Part shown: in pieces, positions 33,491-46,400 of the stretch
Layout of the letters: each line of letters begins with the position of its first letter
Position numbering within the stretch: position 1 is the stretch's first letter
From: Sciurus carolinensis
Taxonomy: Eukaryota > Chordata > Mammalia > Rodentia > Sciuridae
DNA length: 64,000 bases
NCBI RefSeq assembly: GCF_902686445.1
Contig: NC_062224.1
Location: 49,165,156 to 49,229,155, forward strand
Direction of reading: 5' to 3'
Program-made: the position numbers and the translations under genes
Notes under the pieces: generated by a model
What the model was told of the DNA's origin: nothing
The model's database searches: none
The model's input: only the letters and a program-made list of their open reading frames with translations

Positions 33491-34909
33491 ATGGTCAAAG
33501 AAGCTATAAATTACAGTGACTCACTAATGCCAAATCACATATTTTGGAAGGCTTATACCTGTATGCCAAGGGTCGCAAGAGTAGGAGCAACAAAAATCAC
33601 CACAGTCACATTGTACAATATAGGTCACTGTGAATTTTTTAGGATATGAAACCATATGGCCTGGCACTAAAAAAGCCCCAGTCTATGAATATTATTTCTC
33701 TTTTGATGTGTAAATGTTAGATAGTAGTTAGCCATAGCAGTGAAATGCATACCAAGGTCATAAGTGTTCTTTACTTCAGAGTCTTCTTTAAACTACTCCC
33801 AAAGTGGATCAGAAAGCAAATGGTGGCAGTTAATTTGTAGAAAATAAACAGAACCAAAAAGAGCTAAGATCCACTACTGACCCCAATGCCCACACTAACA
33901 TGAGATTTACTTATAGATAAAACTCCTGTAAATAGGATGGGGTCACCATGACAGGTCTGGAGAGGACTAACTAAGGCTGAAAACTCCTCCACCCAATGCA
34001 GAGGAGAAGTTGAACACTAAATTGGCAGAGTGCAGAAGGTGTTCCCCAGTTCTCAAGGCGAACATCAAATATTAATAAATTTGAAAGCAGCATTGTTTCC
34101 TTTTTTCATTCTCTGCTCAGAGATGACCCGCTTTCTCCTTTGAGAGTGCTCTCTGCTTGAACCTTACTTTATCTTTACCTTACTTTCACTTTACTGTCTC
34201 CTATAATGAAGTTCTCTTTCATGATTTTTAGTGTCTGACTTTAAATTTTCTTTGATAGGAATACAAGAACCGAATTCTGGAGTTTCAGCTGCTCACTCTC
34301 CTGTGACATGAACAGAAACAGGTTATTTGTAACTTTCTACATAATCTCAAATTCTCAAATGTGAACTAAATATAAAGTTCTTGTATGTAAAATGATATCA
34401 AAAGTTTTAAATATATATATGTAAACACCAAAAACCTATACTCCAAAATGATTTTTGCAAAAATGATAATAATAACTACCTTTGAGTGATAGAATAATGA
34501 ATTACTTTTATCTTGTATTTTTTAAACTCCAAATTTTTTTCCCATAAATATTATAAACAATCAGGAAACTTCCCAACTGCCAACTGTATGTTAGGGGAAG
34601 GTCACACTTCTTGTTCTTGTCTCCAGAGGCCAAGGGACGTTTATAATTCTGACACACTTTCTAGTAATTTTTGCAGCCTCCTCACATTGAAATGAATCAA
34701 GATCTCACAGTTGTATCACCACTAGCCTAGGAGCCTCTATTTATCTTATAACAGAATTCCTGAAATGATTAGCAAAACAAAATACAACAAAGTGACTAAA
34801 TACTTTGTTTTTATCTTTGTGTACCAAATAGTAAGTTCAGAAAAACATTTGCTGTCTTCCAAAGAAAGTTGTAGAGAACATGCCACATTTGCAAAGAGCC
34901 CACCTTAAA

Positions 34910-35345
34910 TAGTCACACAATGGAATATTATTCAACCATAAAGAAGAATAATATTATGGCATTTGCAAATAAGTGGATGGAATTGGAGAATATCATGCTA
35001 AGTGAAATAAATAAGCCAATCCCAAAAAACCAAAGACTGAATGTTTTCCCTGATAAGTGGAGAATGATATATAATAGGGGTGGGGGTGTGGAGAGTGAGA
35101 AAAGAATGGAGGAACTTTGGATTATGTAGAAGGAAATGAGAGGAGGGGTATGAAAGATGGTGGAATGAGACAGACATCATTGACCTATGTACATGTATGA
35201 TTGCACGAATGGTATGAGTCTACATCATGTACAACCATGGAGATGAAATGATGTACCCCATTTGTGTACAATGAATCAAAATGCAGTCTGTAAAAAAATT
35301 AAAAAATAAATAAATATGATAGACAAAAATAAAGGAAAAAAAAAA
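34910..35345 (+). mobile_element. L1 3'-end fragment
   Basis: It contains the last ORF2 codons (MEYYSTIKKNNIMAF), a G-rich 3' UTR segment near 35080-35130, the terminal 'tgtacaatgaatcaaaatgca' block and an A-rich tail. Strongly 5'-truncated. Confidence 0.85.
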
Positions 35346-35349
35346 GAAA

Positions 35350-35870
35350 TAGGTCACATTAATAAGAAAAAAAAAATAGCCACACAAGTCCACCAAATAC
35401 AGCTATGACCTTTTCAAATTAAAATATTCTCTGTACCAGGAAAATAAGTATAAGCAGGTTGGACATTAAGCAGATACACTGTATGGTGAGGTCTAAACAT
35501 TTTAAGTTAAAAGAATGTTTTCATGAAAAAAATTGACTATCAGCATGATGGAAAACATGCCAACATATATAAATTCATACTCATAACTAGGTAGCTAGTT
35601 AGCCACCATCAGGGAAGAGACATTGAAGGTGCACTAAAAATGTCAGGGAGCCTTATCTGACAGAAAGTCACCTGGAAGATGGGGGCTTGGTATGTTAAAA
35701 CCTACCCCAGTCAGACTGACATCCTCTTAAGAAAAACTATTGTTTCAAGATCATGTCACAGCTTCCAGGTGGCCTGGAACCTCCCTTATCACTGAAACAA
35801 TCACAATCACAATCACGTGGGCAAAACATCAAGACCCTTACAAAGAAAGCTTACTATTCAAAGGATAGTA
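35350..35870. other. No recognised feature
   Basis: Short unique-looking stretch between L1 and SINE. Confidence 0.4.
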
Positions 35871-35875
35871 AACCA

Positions 35876-36090
35876 GCAGGGCATGGTAGCACATGCCGAT
35901 AATCCCAGTGACTGGAGGATAAGACAGGAGGATCACAAGTTTGAGGCCAACCCCAGCAACTTATTGAGGCCCTAAGCAACTTAGCAAGACCCTATCTCAA
36001 AAATAAATAAATAAATAAAAAGGGCTGGGGATGTAGCTCAGTAGTTAAGCACCCCTGGGTTCAATACCTGGTACCCTCCCCACCAAAAAT
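35876..36090 (+). mobile_element. B1-like plus ID fusion SINE
   Basis: The B1-like left half ('gggcatggtagcacatgcc', 'gatcacaagtttgaggcc'), an (AAAT)n linker and the ID-like right half ('gggctggggatgtagctcag', 'gggttcaatacctggtac') are the common squirrel SINE layout. Confidence 0.85.
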
Positions 36091-36147
36091 TTAAAGGGTA
36101 GTAAGTTGATTTTGGGGACAGAAAATTGAGGCAAAAATGGAGATTCA

Positions 36148-38440
36148 TATATGATCATCTCAATAGATGCAGAAAAGGCATTTGACAAAATGCAACATGA
36201 AGCAACCCTTCATGTTCAAAACACTAGAAAAAATAGGGATAGTAGGAACATAATGTAACATTGTAAAAGCTATCTATGCTAAGCCCACAGACAACATCAT
36301 TCTAAATGGAGAAAAACTGAAAGCATTCCCTCTAAAAATTGGAACAAGACAGGGATGTCCTCTCTCACCTCTTCTCTTCAACATCGCCTTTGAAACTCTA
36401 GCCAGAGCAATTAGATAAAAGAAATTAAAGGGATATGAATATGAAAAGAAGAACTCAAACTATCACTGTTTGCCAATGACCTGGTTCCATATTTAGAGTA
36501 TCAAAAAAAATTCCACCAGAAAACTTTCAGAAGTAATAAATGAATTCAACAAAGTAACAGAATATAAAATCAACACCCATAAATCAAATGTATTTCTGTT
36601 TATCAGTGATGAGTCCTCTGAAAGAGAAATTAGGAAAGCTACTCCATTCACAATACTTTCAAAAAAATAAAATATTTGGGAATAAATCTAACAAAAGAGA
36701 TGAAAGACCTCTACAATGAAAACTACAGAACACTAGAGAAAGAAATTGAAGAAGACCTTAGAAATTGGAAAGATCTCCCATGTTCTTGGATAGGCAGAAT
36801 TATTATTGTCAAAATGGCTATACTATCAAAAGCATTATACAGATTCAATACAATTCCAATTAAAATTCCAACATCTTTCCTCATAGAAATAGAGAAAGCA
36901 ATCATGAAATTCATTTGGAGAAATAAGAGATCCAGAATAGCCAAAGCAACCTTAGCAAGAGTGAAGCAGGAAGCATCACAATACCAGACATTAAAGTATA
37001 CTACAGAACTATAGTAACAAAAGTGGCATGGCATTGGCACCAAAATAGACAGGTAGACCAATGGTACAGAATAGAAGGCAGAGACAAACCCACATAAATA
37101 CAGTTATCTCGTACTAGACAAAGGTGCCAAAAACATATTTTGGAGAAAAGATAGCCTCTTCATCAAATGGTGCTGGGTAAACTGGAAATCCATATGCAGC
37201 AAAATGAAATTAAACCCCTTTCACACTACACAGAAATCAACTCAAAGTGGATCAAGGACCTAGGAATTATACCAGAGACCCTGTGCCTAATAGAAGAAAA
37301 AGTAGGTCTAAATCTTTATCATGTTGGCTTAGGACCTGACTTCCTTAACAAGACTCCTAAAGTGTGAGAAATAAAATCAAGAATCAATAAATGGGATGGA
37401 TTCAAACTAAAAATCTTCTTCTCAGCAAAGGAAACAATCAATAATGTGAGAAGAGAGTGGGAGAAAATCTTTACCACATACTTCAGATACAACACTAATC
37501 TCCAGGATATGTAAAGTACTCAAATACCTTAACACCAAAGGAAAAAAAAAAATCAATAAATGGGCTAAGGAACTGAACAGACACTTCATAGAAGAAGAAA
37601 TACAATCAATAAACAAACATGAAAAATGTTCATCAACTCTAGTGATTAGAGAAATGCAAATCAAAACTACTCTAAGATTTCATCTCTTTTCAGTCAGAAT
37701 GGCAATTATCAAGAATACAAACAACAATAAGTGTTGAAGAGGATGTGGGGGAAAAGGTACACTCAGAAATTGGTGGTGGGACTGCAAATTTGTGCAACCA
37801 CTCTGGAAAGCAGTATGGAGATTCCTCAGAAAACTTGGATGGGATGGTTTGACCCAGCTATCCCACTCCTTGGTCTATATTCAAAGGACTTAAAATCAGC
37901 ATACCACAGTGAAGTCGTCACATCAATGTTTACAGCAACTCAATTCACAATAGCTTAACTGTGGAACCAACCTAAGTGCCCTTCAATAGATGAATGGATC
38001 AAGAAACTGTGACATATATACACAATGGAATATTACTCAGTCTTAAAGGAGAATAAAATTATGGCATTTTCAGGTAAATGGATGGAATTGAGAATATGCT
38101 AAGTGAAATAAGTCAATCCCAAAAATCCAAAGGCCGAATGTGTTCTCTGATATGTGGATGCTGATCCATAATGGGGGTGAAGCAAGGGAAGAATGAAGGA
38201 ACTTTAGATTGGGCATAGGGGAGTGAGGGAAAGGGAGGAGGCATGGGGGTGGGAAAGATGGTGGAATGAGATTGACATCATTACCTTAGGTACATGTATG
38301 GTTGCACAAATGGTATGACTCTACCTTGTGTACAACCAGAGAAATGAAAAGTTGTGTTCCATTCGTGTACAATGAATCAAAATGCACTGTGCTGTCATGT
38401 ATAATGAATTAGAAAAAATAAAAATAAAAAATAAAATTAA
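36148..38440 (+). mobile_element. 5'-truncated L1 (ORF2 RT to 3' end)
   Basis: The copy starts inside the RT domain ('atctcaatagatgcagaaaagg'), runs through the ORF2 C-terminus (frames 36676-37014, 37167-37367, 37731-37958) and 3' UTR, and ends in an A-rich tail. Where the catalytic FADD lies in other copies it reads 'tttgccaatgac'. Many indels and stops make it a pseudogene. Confidence 0.88.
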
Positions 38441-38454
38441 AAACTGGGGATTAC

Positions 38455-38735
38455 ATTTCTTTACAATCTCCCAACACTATTAGCACCACACCATCCTCTC
38501 TCGGATGTGGTCCATGCAGGTACTATGCTGTCAGTCAAAAGTCCTGGGACCCATAATAAAACTGAAGAGCAGAAGGGGCTCCATTACTTTCCTCTTTGAG
38601 AGGATCTGGCATTTCCCTTGAGAGTGTCCCCCTTTCCCCTTTCCTAACCTTTCTAATAAAACTTCCATGCTATGTAATACTCACTATCCCAGAAACGCAC
38701 GGCTGATAATGTTTAGAAATGTATGGGTTAAAAAA
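38455..38735. other. Possible old LTR tail
   Basis: 'ctaataaaacttccatgc' and the CT-rich context look like an LTR polyadenylation region, but there is no boundary or relative that I can point to. Confidence 0.3.
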
Positions 38736-38739
38736 CAAA

Positions 38740-39462
38740 AACAGTAAACTATCTCCCTTCCACTTGATAAAGTAGGCAGTATGATTTAGGTGAGTAGAAA
38801 TTATTTAAAATTCCTTCCCCTCCATCTTAAGAGTAAACCAGCAGTCCCTCTGCAGTGAGGGTCTTGGAGGAGATGATGCCACCTGCCCAGGAGCAGACCT
38901 GCTTTGGGTTGTACTGTTCCTTTGTAAGGGGAAAGATAGATGAGGATGATGGGAACATATGGTTTAAGTGAATAGTTCTATACAATGAGCTACTGAACTG
39001 ACTCCCCACATGCTTTCTTTGCCTAAAAGCAATCTTCCCGCAGCAACACTTGGCATGAAGGGACAGGATATGTCACCTTCCTCAATAAACAAAGCAGGGG
39101 GCAAAGGTCTGGAAGTCAATGTAGGTAATGAATGATGGGGGTTGAGAAGATGAGAACTGGTTAGCAAAGAAAAGACGATGGGTTGCCAACAGCTAACTGA
39201 AGGGTACAAGGAATTGCTAAAGGTTACCCCTGTGCTCCTGCTCCTTCCTGCCCTTAGGCATTTACACAGAGAAGAAAGAGAAGGTGGAGTGTTTTGGGGT
39301 CTAAAAAAGGGCAATACACTCCCACTCCCACAGGAAGCCCAGCTCTGGCCCCCACTTCTCTCCGAAGAAATCTGTTGCTATCTCTTTTTTAAAATAGAAC
39401 ATGCTTTCTATACTGACCACTGTGTTTCTAGGGCATTTAATCTTAAACATAGGGGGAACAAA
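38740..39462 (+). mobile_element. LTR-like fragment related to 63420-63891
   Basis: It shares 'caatgtaggtaatgaatgatgg', 'ggttgccaacagctaac' and 'ttggggtct' with the 63540-63700 region, in the same order. The 3' part ends near 'gcatttaatcttaaacataggggg', where it meets an inverted relative. Confidence 0.55.
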
Positions 39463-39984
39463 TGAAACTGGTCTTGGAGATCGGGAACTGTTTTCCCCAG
39501 CATTGAAGATTAAACACCTGAGAAACACCAAGGCTAGCATAGAAAGCAAGTTTTACTGAATACAGGGACAAAGGCAGAGGTAGACTTCTCCAGAGGCAAG
39601 GAGATCCAGAGCTGGGTGACCCTGGGAGTGGGTGTGTCTTGCTCTTTTATAGACCCCAGAACCCCCTACCTTCTCTTTATTCTCTGTGTAAGTGCCTTAG
39701 GGCAGGATGTAGCAGGAGCACAGTGGGTATCAGCTGGGGACTTGTCTCTGATCATCACCAAGGTAAGTTTCTCCACACCTTACATCTTTTGGAGATATGT
39801 CTTTGCATCTTTCTTTCTCTTTCCCTATGGAGGACACAGACTTTGCAAAAGTCACTTCCCACTTTTCTATCCTGTCTCAGAGTATGTCTGGTGCTAGTAG
39901 GCAAACCAAATCCTGGTTTACCTGTGGATGTGAGGAGTTGAGCAAAGGAGGGAAGCAAGTGCAAGATTCTGGCCAGGGTCACTC
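39463..39984 (-). mobile_element. LTR of GGTATCA-related family, inverted
   Basis: Starts TGAAACTGGTCTTGG on the plus strand and shares 'ccccagcattgaagattaaacacctgag' with the LTR at 14175. Lies head-to-head with the preceding LTR fragment. The distal end is unclear. Confidence 0.55.
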
Positions 39985-41470
39985 GCAGTGAGCCTCTAAG
40001 GCTTCTCCCACCTGACCTCCTTTCCCAATAGCCCTCTAGATATCCTGTGGTGACTGGTTGATTAAGTGGTGCTGAGTGAATGCCCTAGTAACATATATAC
40101 CTCCATATGAGCTGACCACATTATCCTCCCTCTGCTTGGTCCTCCTGAGCACTCTGTTTCCCTCACTGATAAGACTCTAACCATTGAGAAAGGGACATTT
40201 TACATAAAATTGTCCATGAGGAAAAGCCTAGGTCTTTCAATTGACCTCTTTCCTCAATTCCTCTGGGAAAAGGGTGTTAAGCATTCAACTCCTAGATGTC
40301 CTCCTCATCCTCTGGAGATTCCTTTGGCCCACAGTAAGCATAAACGTTTTATTCCAGCCTTTACCCCTAGTGATCAGGAAAGACTTAATTTAACCCCTGT
40401 GGCACTTTCTCATACTGTGGGGTTCTACTATTGGCTTGTTGCTTCTGAGATGCTCAAGCAGTCACCAGGGTTTCCATACGTGGGGGTAAACATAGTACAG
40501 AGTAATCAGGGTTTCTCTCTTTAAGAGAGAAGGAACAAATAAGGGATTTTGGGGTTATGTGTTGATAAGGAACAACTAAATCCAATCTGCCCAAATCCTA
40601 GTCAGGCCTCAATACATAGTTGCTAACATTTTTAGGATCACAGGAAATAAAGGAAACCTGAGTGAGGGGACTTTGAGGAATGCATTGGTAAGAGACGACT
40701 TATCTGACCTACTCAGGAGTCCTAGTCAGGCCTCAAAGGGTGGTCACCAAAGATTTTGAGGTCCAAAGGAGATAAGAGATGCCTTGATCTGGTTCAGACA
40801 ATGGAGGGATACCAAGGGATGCCCTCTTCCCTGTCGTCTTTCAGCTGTGTAACACTCCATCTGGCACAAACACACACACACTGGAATTCCTTTCACCTCC
40901 AAACTGGAGGGAAAATTGCTTGATCCAAATAATAGTTGGAGGGAAAGATAACTCTTGAGGGAAACATAAATTTTAATTCCATCTTACAGCTAGACTTACA
41001 TGAAAAATTCATGTAATTCAAGACCAGAGGAAAAAAGTGTCATTTTAAAATTAAAGTCACTTGGGACCTAAATGCCTATTTTATCAGCGCTTACACTCTG
41101 TGACTCTGCTGCCTTAACATGTTCTGCCCTAAATGCTACAGCACAGGGAAGGAAAATGGAATGATTTCATATGTACAAGTCTTATTTACCTTGAGAACAT
41201 TTACTTGAGGATTTCAGGGTTCTCACATTCTTTAAATATCCAGACTGACTCTAATCTGACCCAAAAGTGCACTCTGGTCTGATAAAGATGTTCTTCATAC
41301 TCCTTTACTAGAGTAATTATGGCAATGTCATTATTTAAAGAAATCCTTTATTTTAAAATTTTCTTTATTTTTGAGCTCCTGGTTTTATGCTGAATTCACA
41401 TTTGATCTTGCATTCCTAAATTAATGTCGTTTTCTGATCAATCTTATCTAACTATAGATTTTTTTGCCTT
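39985..41470. repeat. Dispersed repeat Y, arm 2
   Basis: Reverse-complement partner of 4100-5965. The best blocks are 40130-40400 and 41160-41440. The middle part is less clearly matched. A short CA run lies near 40869. Confidence 0.6.
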
Positions 41471-41473
41471 TTA

Positions 41474-41900
41474 AATATTATTGTTTTTAATTATACATGA
41501 CAAGATAATGTATTTTGACATTTTATGCTTACATGGGGTATAACTTCCCATTTTTGTGGTTGTACATGATGTGAAGTTACAGTGGTTGTGTATTCATACA
41601 TGAATATAGGAAAGTTATGTCTGATTCATTCTACTATCTTTCCTATTCCCATCCCTCCTCTCTTCTTTTCACTCCTCCTGTCCAATATGGTGAACTCCTC
41701 CCTCTCACTCACCTATTGTGAGTCAGCATCCTCATATCAGAGAGAACATCTGGCCTTTAGTTTTTTGGGATTGGCCTATCTCACTTAGCAGGATAATCTC
41801 CAGTTTCACCCATTTACTGGAATATGCCATAATTTCATTCTTCTTCATGGCTAATATTTCATTGTGTACATATACCACATTTTCTTTATTCATTCACCTT
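41474..41900 (-). mobile_element. L1 3'-end fragment, inverted
   Basis: The reverse complement shows the last ORF2 codons and 3' UTR of L1 ('aaattatggcatattccag', 'gctaagtgagataggccaat'). The A-rich end lies at the low-coordinate side. Confidence 0.8.
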
Positions 41901-41904
41901 GTTT

Positions 41905-42214
41905 GTCACCTCCCTCGTGGGAGGGAGAAGATGGTCTACTCTACATTGTCATGGGCTTCTGTGAAGGAGATGATCTGTACTGGAAGCTCAGGAGCAAAAA
42001 GGGCAACTTCTGCCTGAGAAGGTGGTAGAATGGTTTGTACAGATTACTATGATTTTGCAGTATTTACATGAGAAGCACATCCTTCACTGAGATCTGAAAA
42101 CTCTAAATGTCTTCCTAACAAGAACAAACATTATCAAAGTGGGTGATCTAGGAATTGCTTGAGTATTAGTAAAAACCACTGTGACCTGGCAAGCACTCTC
42201 ACTGGCACACCCTG
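41905..42214 (+). pseudogene. NEK4: NEK4 processed pseudogene, kinase part 1
   Basis: Frames in this block read LYIVMGFCEGDDLYWKL and later the kinase-loop region, matching the N-terminal NIMA-related kinase domain as I know it for NEK4 (a ciliary and DNA-damage-linked Ser/Thr kinase). Reading continues without introns across several exon-sized stretches, pointing to a retrocopy. Frameshifts and missing segments (the catalytic HRDL stretch is degenerate) make it non-functional. It is cut at 42214 by an LTR and resumes at 42651. Confidence 0.75.
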
Positions 42215-42419
42215 TGTTATAGTCAGCTTTTTCACTGCTGTGACTAAATGATCTGTCCAGCACAATTATAGAGGAGGAAAGGTTTATATGAGAACTCACA
42301 GTTACAGAGCTCCTAGTCCATAGAAGGCCGGCTCCATTCCTTAGGGCTGGAGGTGAGGCAGAACATTATGGTGGAAGAGTGTGGCAGAAGGAAGCAGCTC
42401 ACATCATCAGGAAGCAGAA

Positions 42420-42454
<35 letters not shown>

Positions 42455-42650
42455 CCACTCTCCAAGTACAAAATATGTCACTCCCCATTTCCAATCTCTT
42501 CCAGCCACACCGTATCAATTCAATTAATCCCATCAGGGATCAATTCACTGATTGGGTTAAGACTCTTATAACCCAACCATTTCTCTTCTGAACCTTCCTG
42601 CATTGTCTCACATGTGAGCTTTTGGGGGCCACCTCACACCAAATATAACA
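42215..42650 (-). mobile_element. MaLR/ERVL-like LTR inside the NEK4 pseudogene
   Basis: 436 bp with perfect 7-bp inverted ends TGTTATA...TATAACA. The flanks are CCCTG and CCCTA, a 5-bp duplication with one change. The uninterrupted NEK4 sequence has this site once, confirming the insertion point. It contains a (GA)n tract at 42421-42451. Confidence 0.75.
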
Positions 42651-42937
42651 CCCTAGTACTGGAGTCCTGCATTGTTCTCAAACAGACCCTGCAACTATAA
42701 GTCTGATATTTGGGCTTTGGGATGCTGTGTCTATGAAATGCGCACCCTGAAGCATGCTTTCAATGCAAAAGACACGAATTCTTTAGTTTATCAGTTTGTT
42801 GAAGGAAAGTTGCTACCAATACCAATGTTTATAGCCCATAGCTGTCAGAACTGATAAGAACAATACTGAACAAAAGACCCGAAAAAAGACTCTCTGTGAG
42901 GCGCATCCTGAGGCAGCCTCATATAAAATGCCAAATC
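42651..42937 (+). pseudogene. NEK4: NEK4 processed pseudogene, kinase part 2
   Basis: The 42672-42854 frame reads NYKSDIWALGCCVYEM and LKHAFNAKDTNSLVY, the kinase C-lobe (APE to helix F region) of NEK4. The following bases, in another frame, encode the KRPEKRLSVR-type end of the kinase domain. It is then broken by an inverted L1 fragment at about 42938. The middle of the protein is missing from the window until 50600. Confidence 0.85.
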
Positions 42938-43070
42938 TTCTATTTCATTGCTTGATATTGATCTGTTTAAATTGTGTATGTCCTCATGGTTCAGTTTGGG
43001 AGGAGCATATGTCTCTAGAAATTTGTCAATGTCTTCAGTAGTTTCTATTTTGTTGGAAAAAATTTTGTTG
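42938..43070 (-). mobile_element. L1 ORF2 fragment, inverted
   Basis: Its reverse complement matches 44590-44710 of the neighbouring L1 (ETTEDIDKFLETYAPP region). It may be part of the same inverted L1 as 48300-50590. Confidence 0.8.
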
Positions 43071-43078
43071 GAGATAGG

Positions 43079-43137
<59 letters not shown>
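43071..43137. repeat. (GA)n microsatellite
   Basis: AG dinucleotide run of about 60 bp. Confidence 0.95.
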
Positions 43138-43139
<2 letters not shown>

Positions 43140-43189
43140 GAATCCCCTCTTGAACTCTGGTAGTTAGAGATGGGGCAGGCAGCTCTCAG

Positions 43190-43413
43190 ATGGCTTTATG
43201 TCAGAGTTTTCCCACCCCCACACCATTGACATGTTAGGACAGATGATTCTTTCTCATGGGAGGCCTTCTTGTGCACAGTAGGATATTTAGCAACATCTCT
43301 ACCTACTACGTGCCAGTAGCATTCCCCTACTTGTGACAATCAAAAATGTCTCCAGAAGTTGCCAAATGTCCCCTGGGTTATGTTGGGGAATAAGAACCAT
43401 TGATCTGAATGAA
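43190..43413 (+). mobile_element. MER5A-like hAT DNA transposon fragment
   Basis: 'caggcagctctcagatggc', 'aggatatttagcaacatc', 'aaaaatgtctccagaagttg' and 'ccaaatgtcccctggg' are hallmarks of MER5A, an ancient non-autonomous hAT-Charlie element of mammals. Confidence 0.8.
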
Positions 43414-43418
43414 GCATT

Positions 43419-46400
43419 AAAAAAAAAAAAAAAAAAAAAAGGCATAGACTGGCAGAATGGATTAAAAAGAAAGACTCAAAAATATGCTGCCTTCAAGAGA
43501 CTCATCTCATAGAAAAATACATCCACAGACTGAAGGTGAAAGGATGGGAAAAAACCTACAGTAAAAAAAGTGGGGGTTTCCATCCTTATTTCAGATAAAG
43601 TAGACTTCAAGGAAAAGTTAGTCAGAAGGGATAAATAAGGACATGTCTACTGCTTAAGGGAACCATAAATCAGGAAGACATAATGATTGTAAATATTTAT
43701 GCCCCAAACAATGGTGCATCCGTGTACATCAAACAAATCTTTCTCAAATCCAGAAATCAAACAGAACACAACACATTAATTCAGGGTGACTTTAACACAC
43801 TGCTGTCATCCCTAAATAGATCTTCCAAACAAAAACTAAAAAAAGAAAACATAGAACTCTATAACAATCAATAACCTAGACTTAACAGACAAATATAGAA
43901 TATTCCATCCATCAAGGAGCGAATTCACTTTCTTCTCAGCAGCACATGGAAACTTCTCAAAAATAGATCATATGTTATGCCACAAAAAAGCCACAAAAAA
44001 ATAGAGCTACTGCCTTGTGTTCTATTAGATCATAGTGGAATGAAATTAGAAATCAATGACAAAATAAAAAACAGAAATTACTCCAACACCTGGAGGCTAA
44101 ATAATATGCTATTGAATGAAACATGGATAACAGAAAATATCAGGGAGAAGATTAAAAAAATTCTTAGAGGTAAATCAAAATGATGATATAACATATCAAA
44201 ATCTCTGGGACACTATGAAAACAGTACTAAGAGGAAAATTCATTGCATGGAGCACATTCAAGAAAAAAAAAAAAGTCAACAACTAAATGACCTAACATTA
44301 CAGCTCAGAGCCCTAGAAAAAGAACAGAACAACACCAAATGTAGTAGAAGACAGGAAATAATTAAAATCAGAACTGAAATCAATGAAATTGAAACAAAAG
44401 AAACAATTCAAAAAATTGACAAAACAAAAAGTTAGTTCTTTGAAAAAGTAAACAAAATAGACAAACCCTTAAACACACAAAGAGAAGTAGAGAGAAAACT
44501 CAAATTACAAAATTTGTGATGAAAAAGGAAATATCACCACAGACACCACTGAAATACATAACATAATGAGAAGTTACTTTGAAAATATATATTCCAACAA
44601 AATAGAAACTACCGAGGACATTGACAAATTTCTAGAGACATATGCTCCTCCCAAACTGAACCAGGAGGACATACACAATTTAAACAGATCAATATCAAGC
44701 AATGAAATAGAAGAAGCCATTAAAAACCTACCATCCAAGAAAAGCCCAGGACCAGGCGGATTCTCAGCTGAGTACTACAAGACCTTCAAAGAAGAACTCA
44801 TTCCAATACTTCTCAAAGTATTCCAGGAAATAGAAAAGGAGGGAACCCTACCAAACTCATTCTAGGAAGCTAATATCACCCTCATACTCAAACCAGGCAA
44901 AGACACATCAAGGAAAGAAAATTTTAGACCAATATCCTTGATGAATATAGATGCAAAGATCCTTAACAAAACACTGGCAAACCATATCCAAAAACATATT
45001 AAGAAAATTGTGCACCATGATCAAGTGGGGTTCATCCCTGGAATGCAAGGTTGGTTCAACATCCATAAATCAATAAATGTAATCCATCATGTCAATAGAC
45101 TTAAGGATAAGAATCATATGGTTATTTCAATTGATGCAGAAAAAAGCATTCAACAAAATACAACACCCCTTCATGCTCAAAACATTAGAAAAAAATAGGG
45201 ATAGGAATGTACCTGAACATTGTAAAGGCTATTTATGCTAAGCCCATGGCCAACATTATTCTTAATGGAGAAAAACTGAAACCATTCCCTTTAAAAACCA
45301 GAACAAGAAAAGGATGTCCTCTTTCACCACTTCTATTCAACATTGTCCTCGAAACTCTAGCCAGAACGATTAGGCAGACTAAAGAAATCAAAGGGATACA
45401 AATAGAAAAAGAGGAACTTAAGCTGTCACTCTTTGCTGATGACATGATTCTGTATTTAGAGGATCCAAAAAACTCCTCCAGAAAACTTCTAGACCTCATC
45501 AATGAATTCAGCAAAAAAGCAGGCTATAAAATCAACACACATAAATCGAAACCATTTTTATACACAAGCGATGAAACATCTGAAAGGGAAATGAGGAAAA
45601 CAACTCCATTTGTAATAGCCTCAAAAAAAAAATACTTGGGAATCAATCTAACCAAAGAGGTAAAAGATCTCTACAATGAAAACTACAAAACATTGAAGAA
45701 AGAAATTGAGGAAGACCTTAGAAGATGGAAAGATCTCCCATGTTCTTGGATAGGCAGAATTAATATTGTCAAAATGACCATACTACCAAAAGTGCTATAC
45801 AGATTCAATGCAATTCCAATTAAAATCCCAATGACATACCTTACAGATATAGAGCAAGCAATCATGAAATTCATCTGGAAGAATAAGAAACCCAGAATAG
45901 CTAAAGCAATCTTTAGCAGGAAGAATGAAACAGGGGGTATCGCAATACCAGAACTTCAACTATACTACAAAGCAATAGTAACATGCATCTCTTTTGATGC
46001 ATGGTATTGGCATCAAAAGAGACAGGTAGATCAATGGTACAGAATAGAGGACATGGACACAATCCCAAATACATACAATTTTTTCATACTAACCAGAGGT
46101 GCCAAAAATATGCAATGGAGAAAAGATAGCCTCTTCAACAAATGGTGCTGGGGAAACTGGAAATCCATATGCAACAGAATGAAACTAAATCCCTATCTCT
46201 CACAAAACTCAACTCACAATGGATCAAGGACTGTGAAATCAGACACAGACCCTGCATTTTATAGAAGAAAAAGTAGGTCCAAATCTTCAACTTGTTGGCT
46301 TAGGATCAGACTTCCTTAACAGGACTTCCACAGCACAAGATAAAAAGCAAGAATCAATAACTGGGATAGATTCAAACTAAATAGCTTTCTCTCAGCAAAG

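Larger units (their letters stand above)
32190..34905. other. No gene recognised; contains a direct repeat pair
   Basis: About 2.7 kb without credible coding frames. A 95-bp sequence at 32328-32421 recurs at 33395-33490. The stretch 34060-34330 has a CT-rich look of an LTR R-U5 region ('tgctctctgcttgaacc'), but I cannot define an element. Confidence 0.4.

Noticed and set aside
42353..42591. Glutamate/arginine-rich frames
   Set aside because: They result from the GA tract inside a MaLR-like LTR.
43071..43137. Repeat array that might be read as CRISPR-like
   Set aside because: It is a plain (GA)n microsatellite without spacers, in a mammalian genome.
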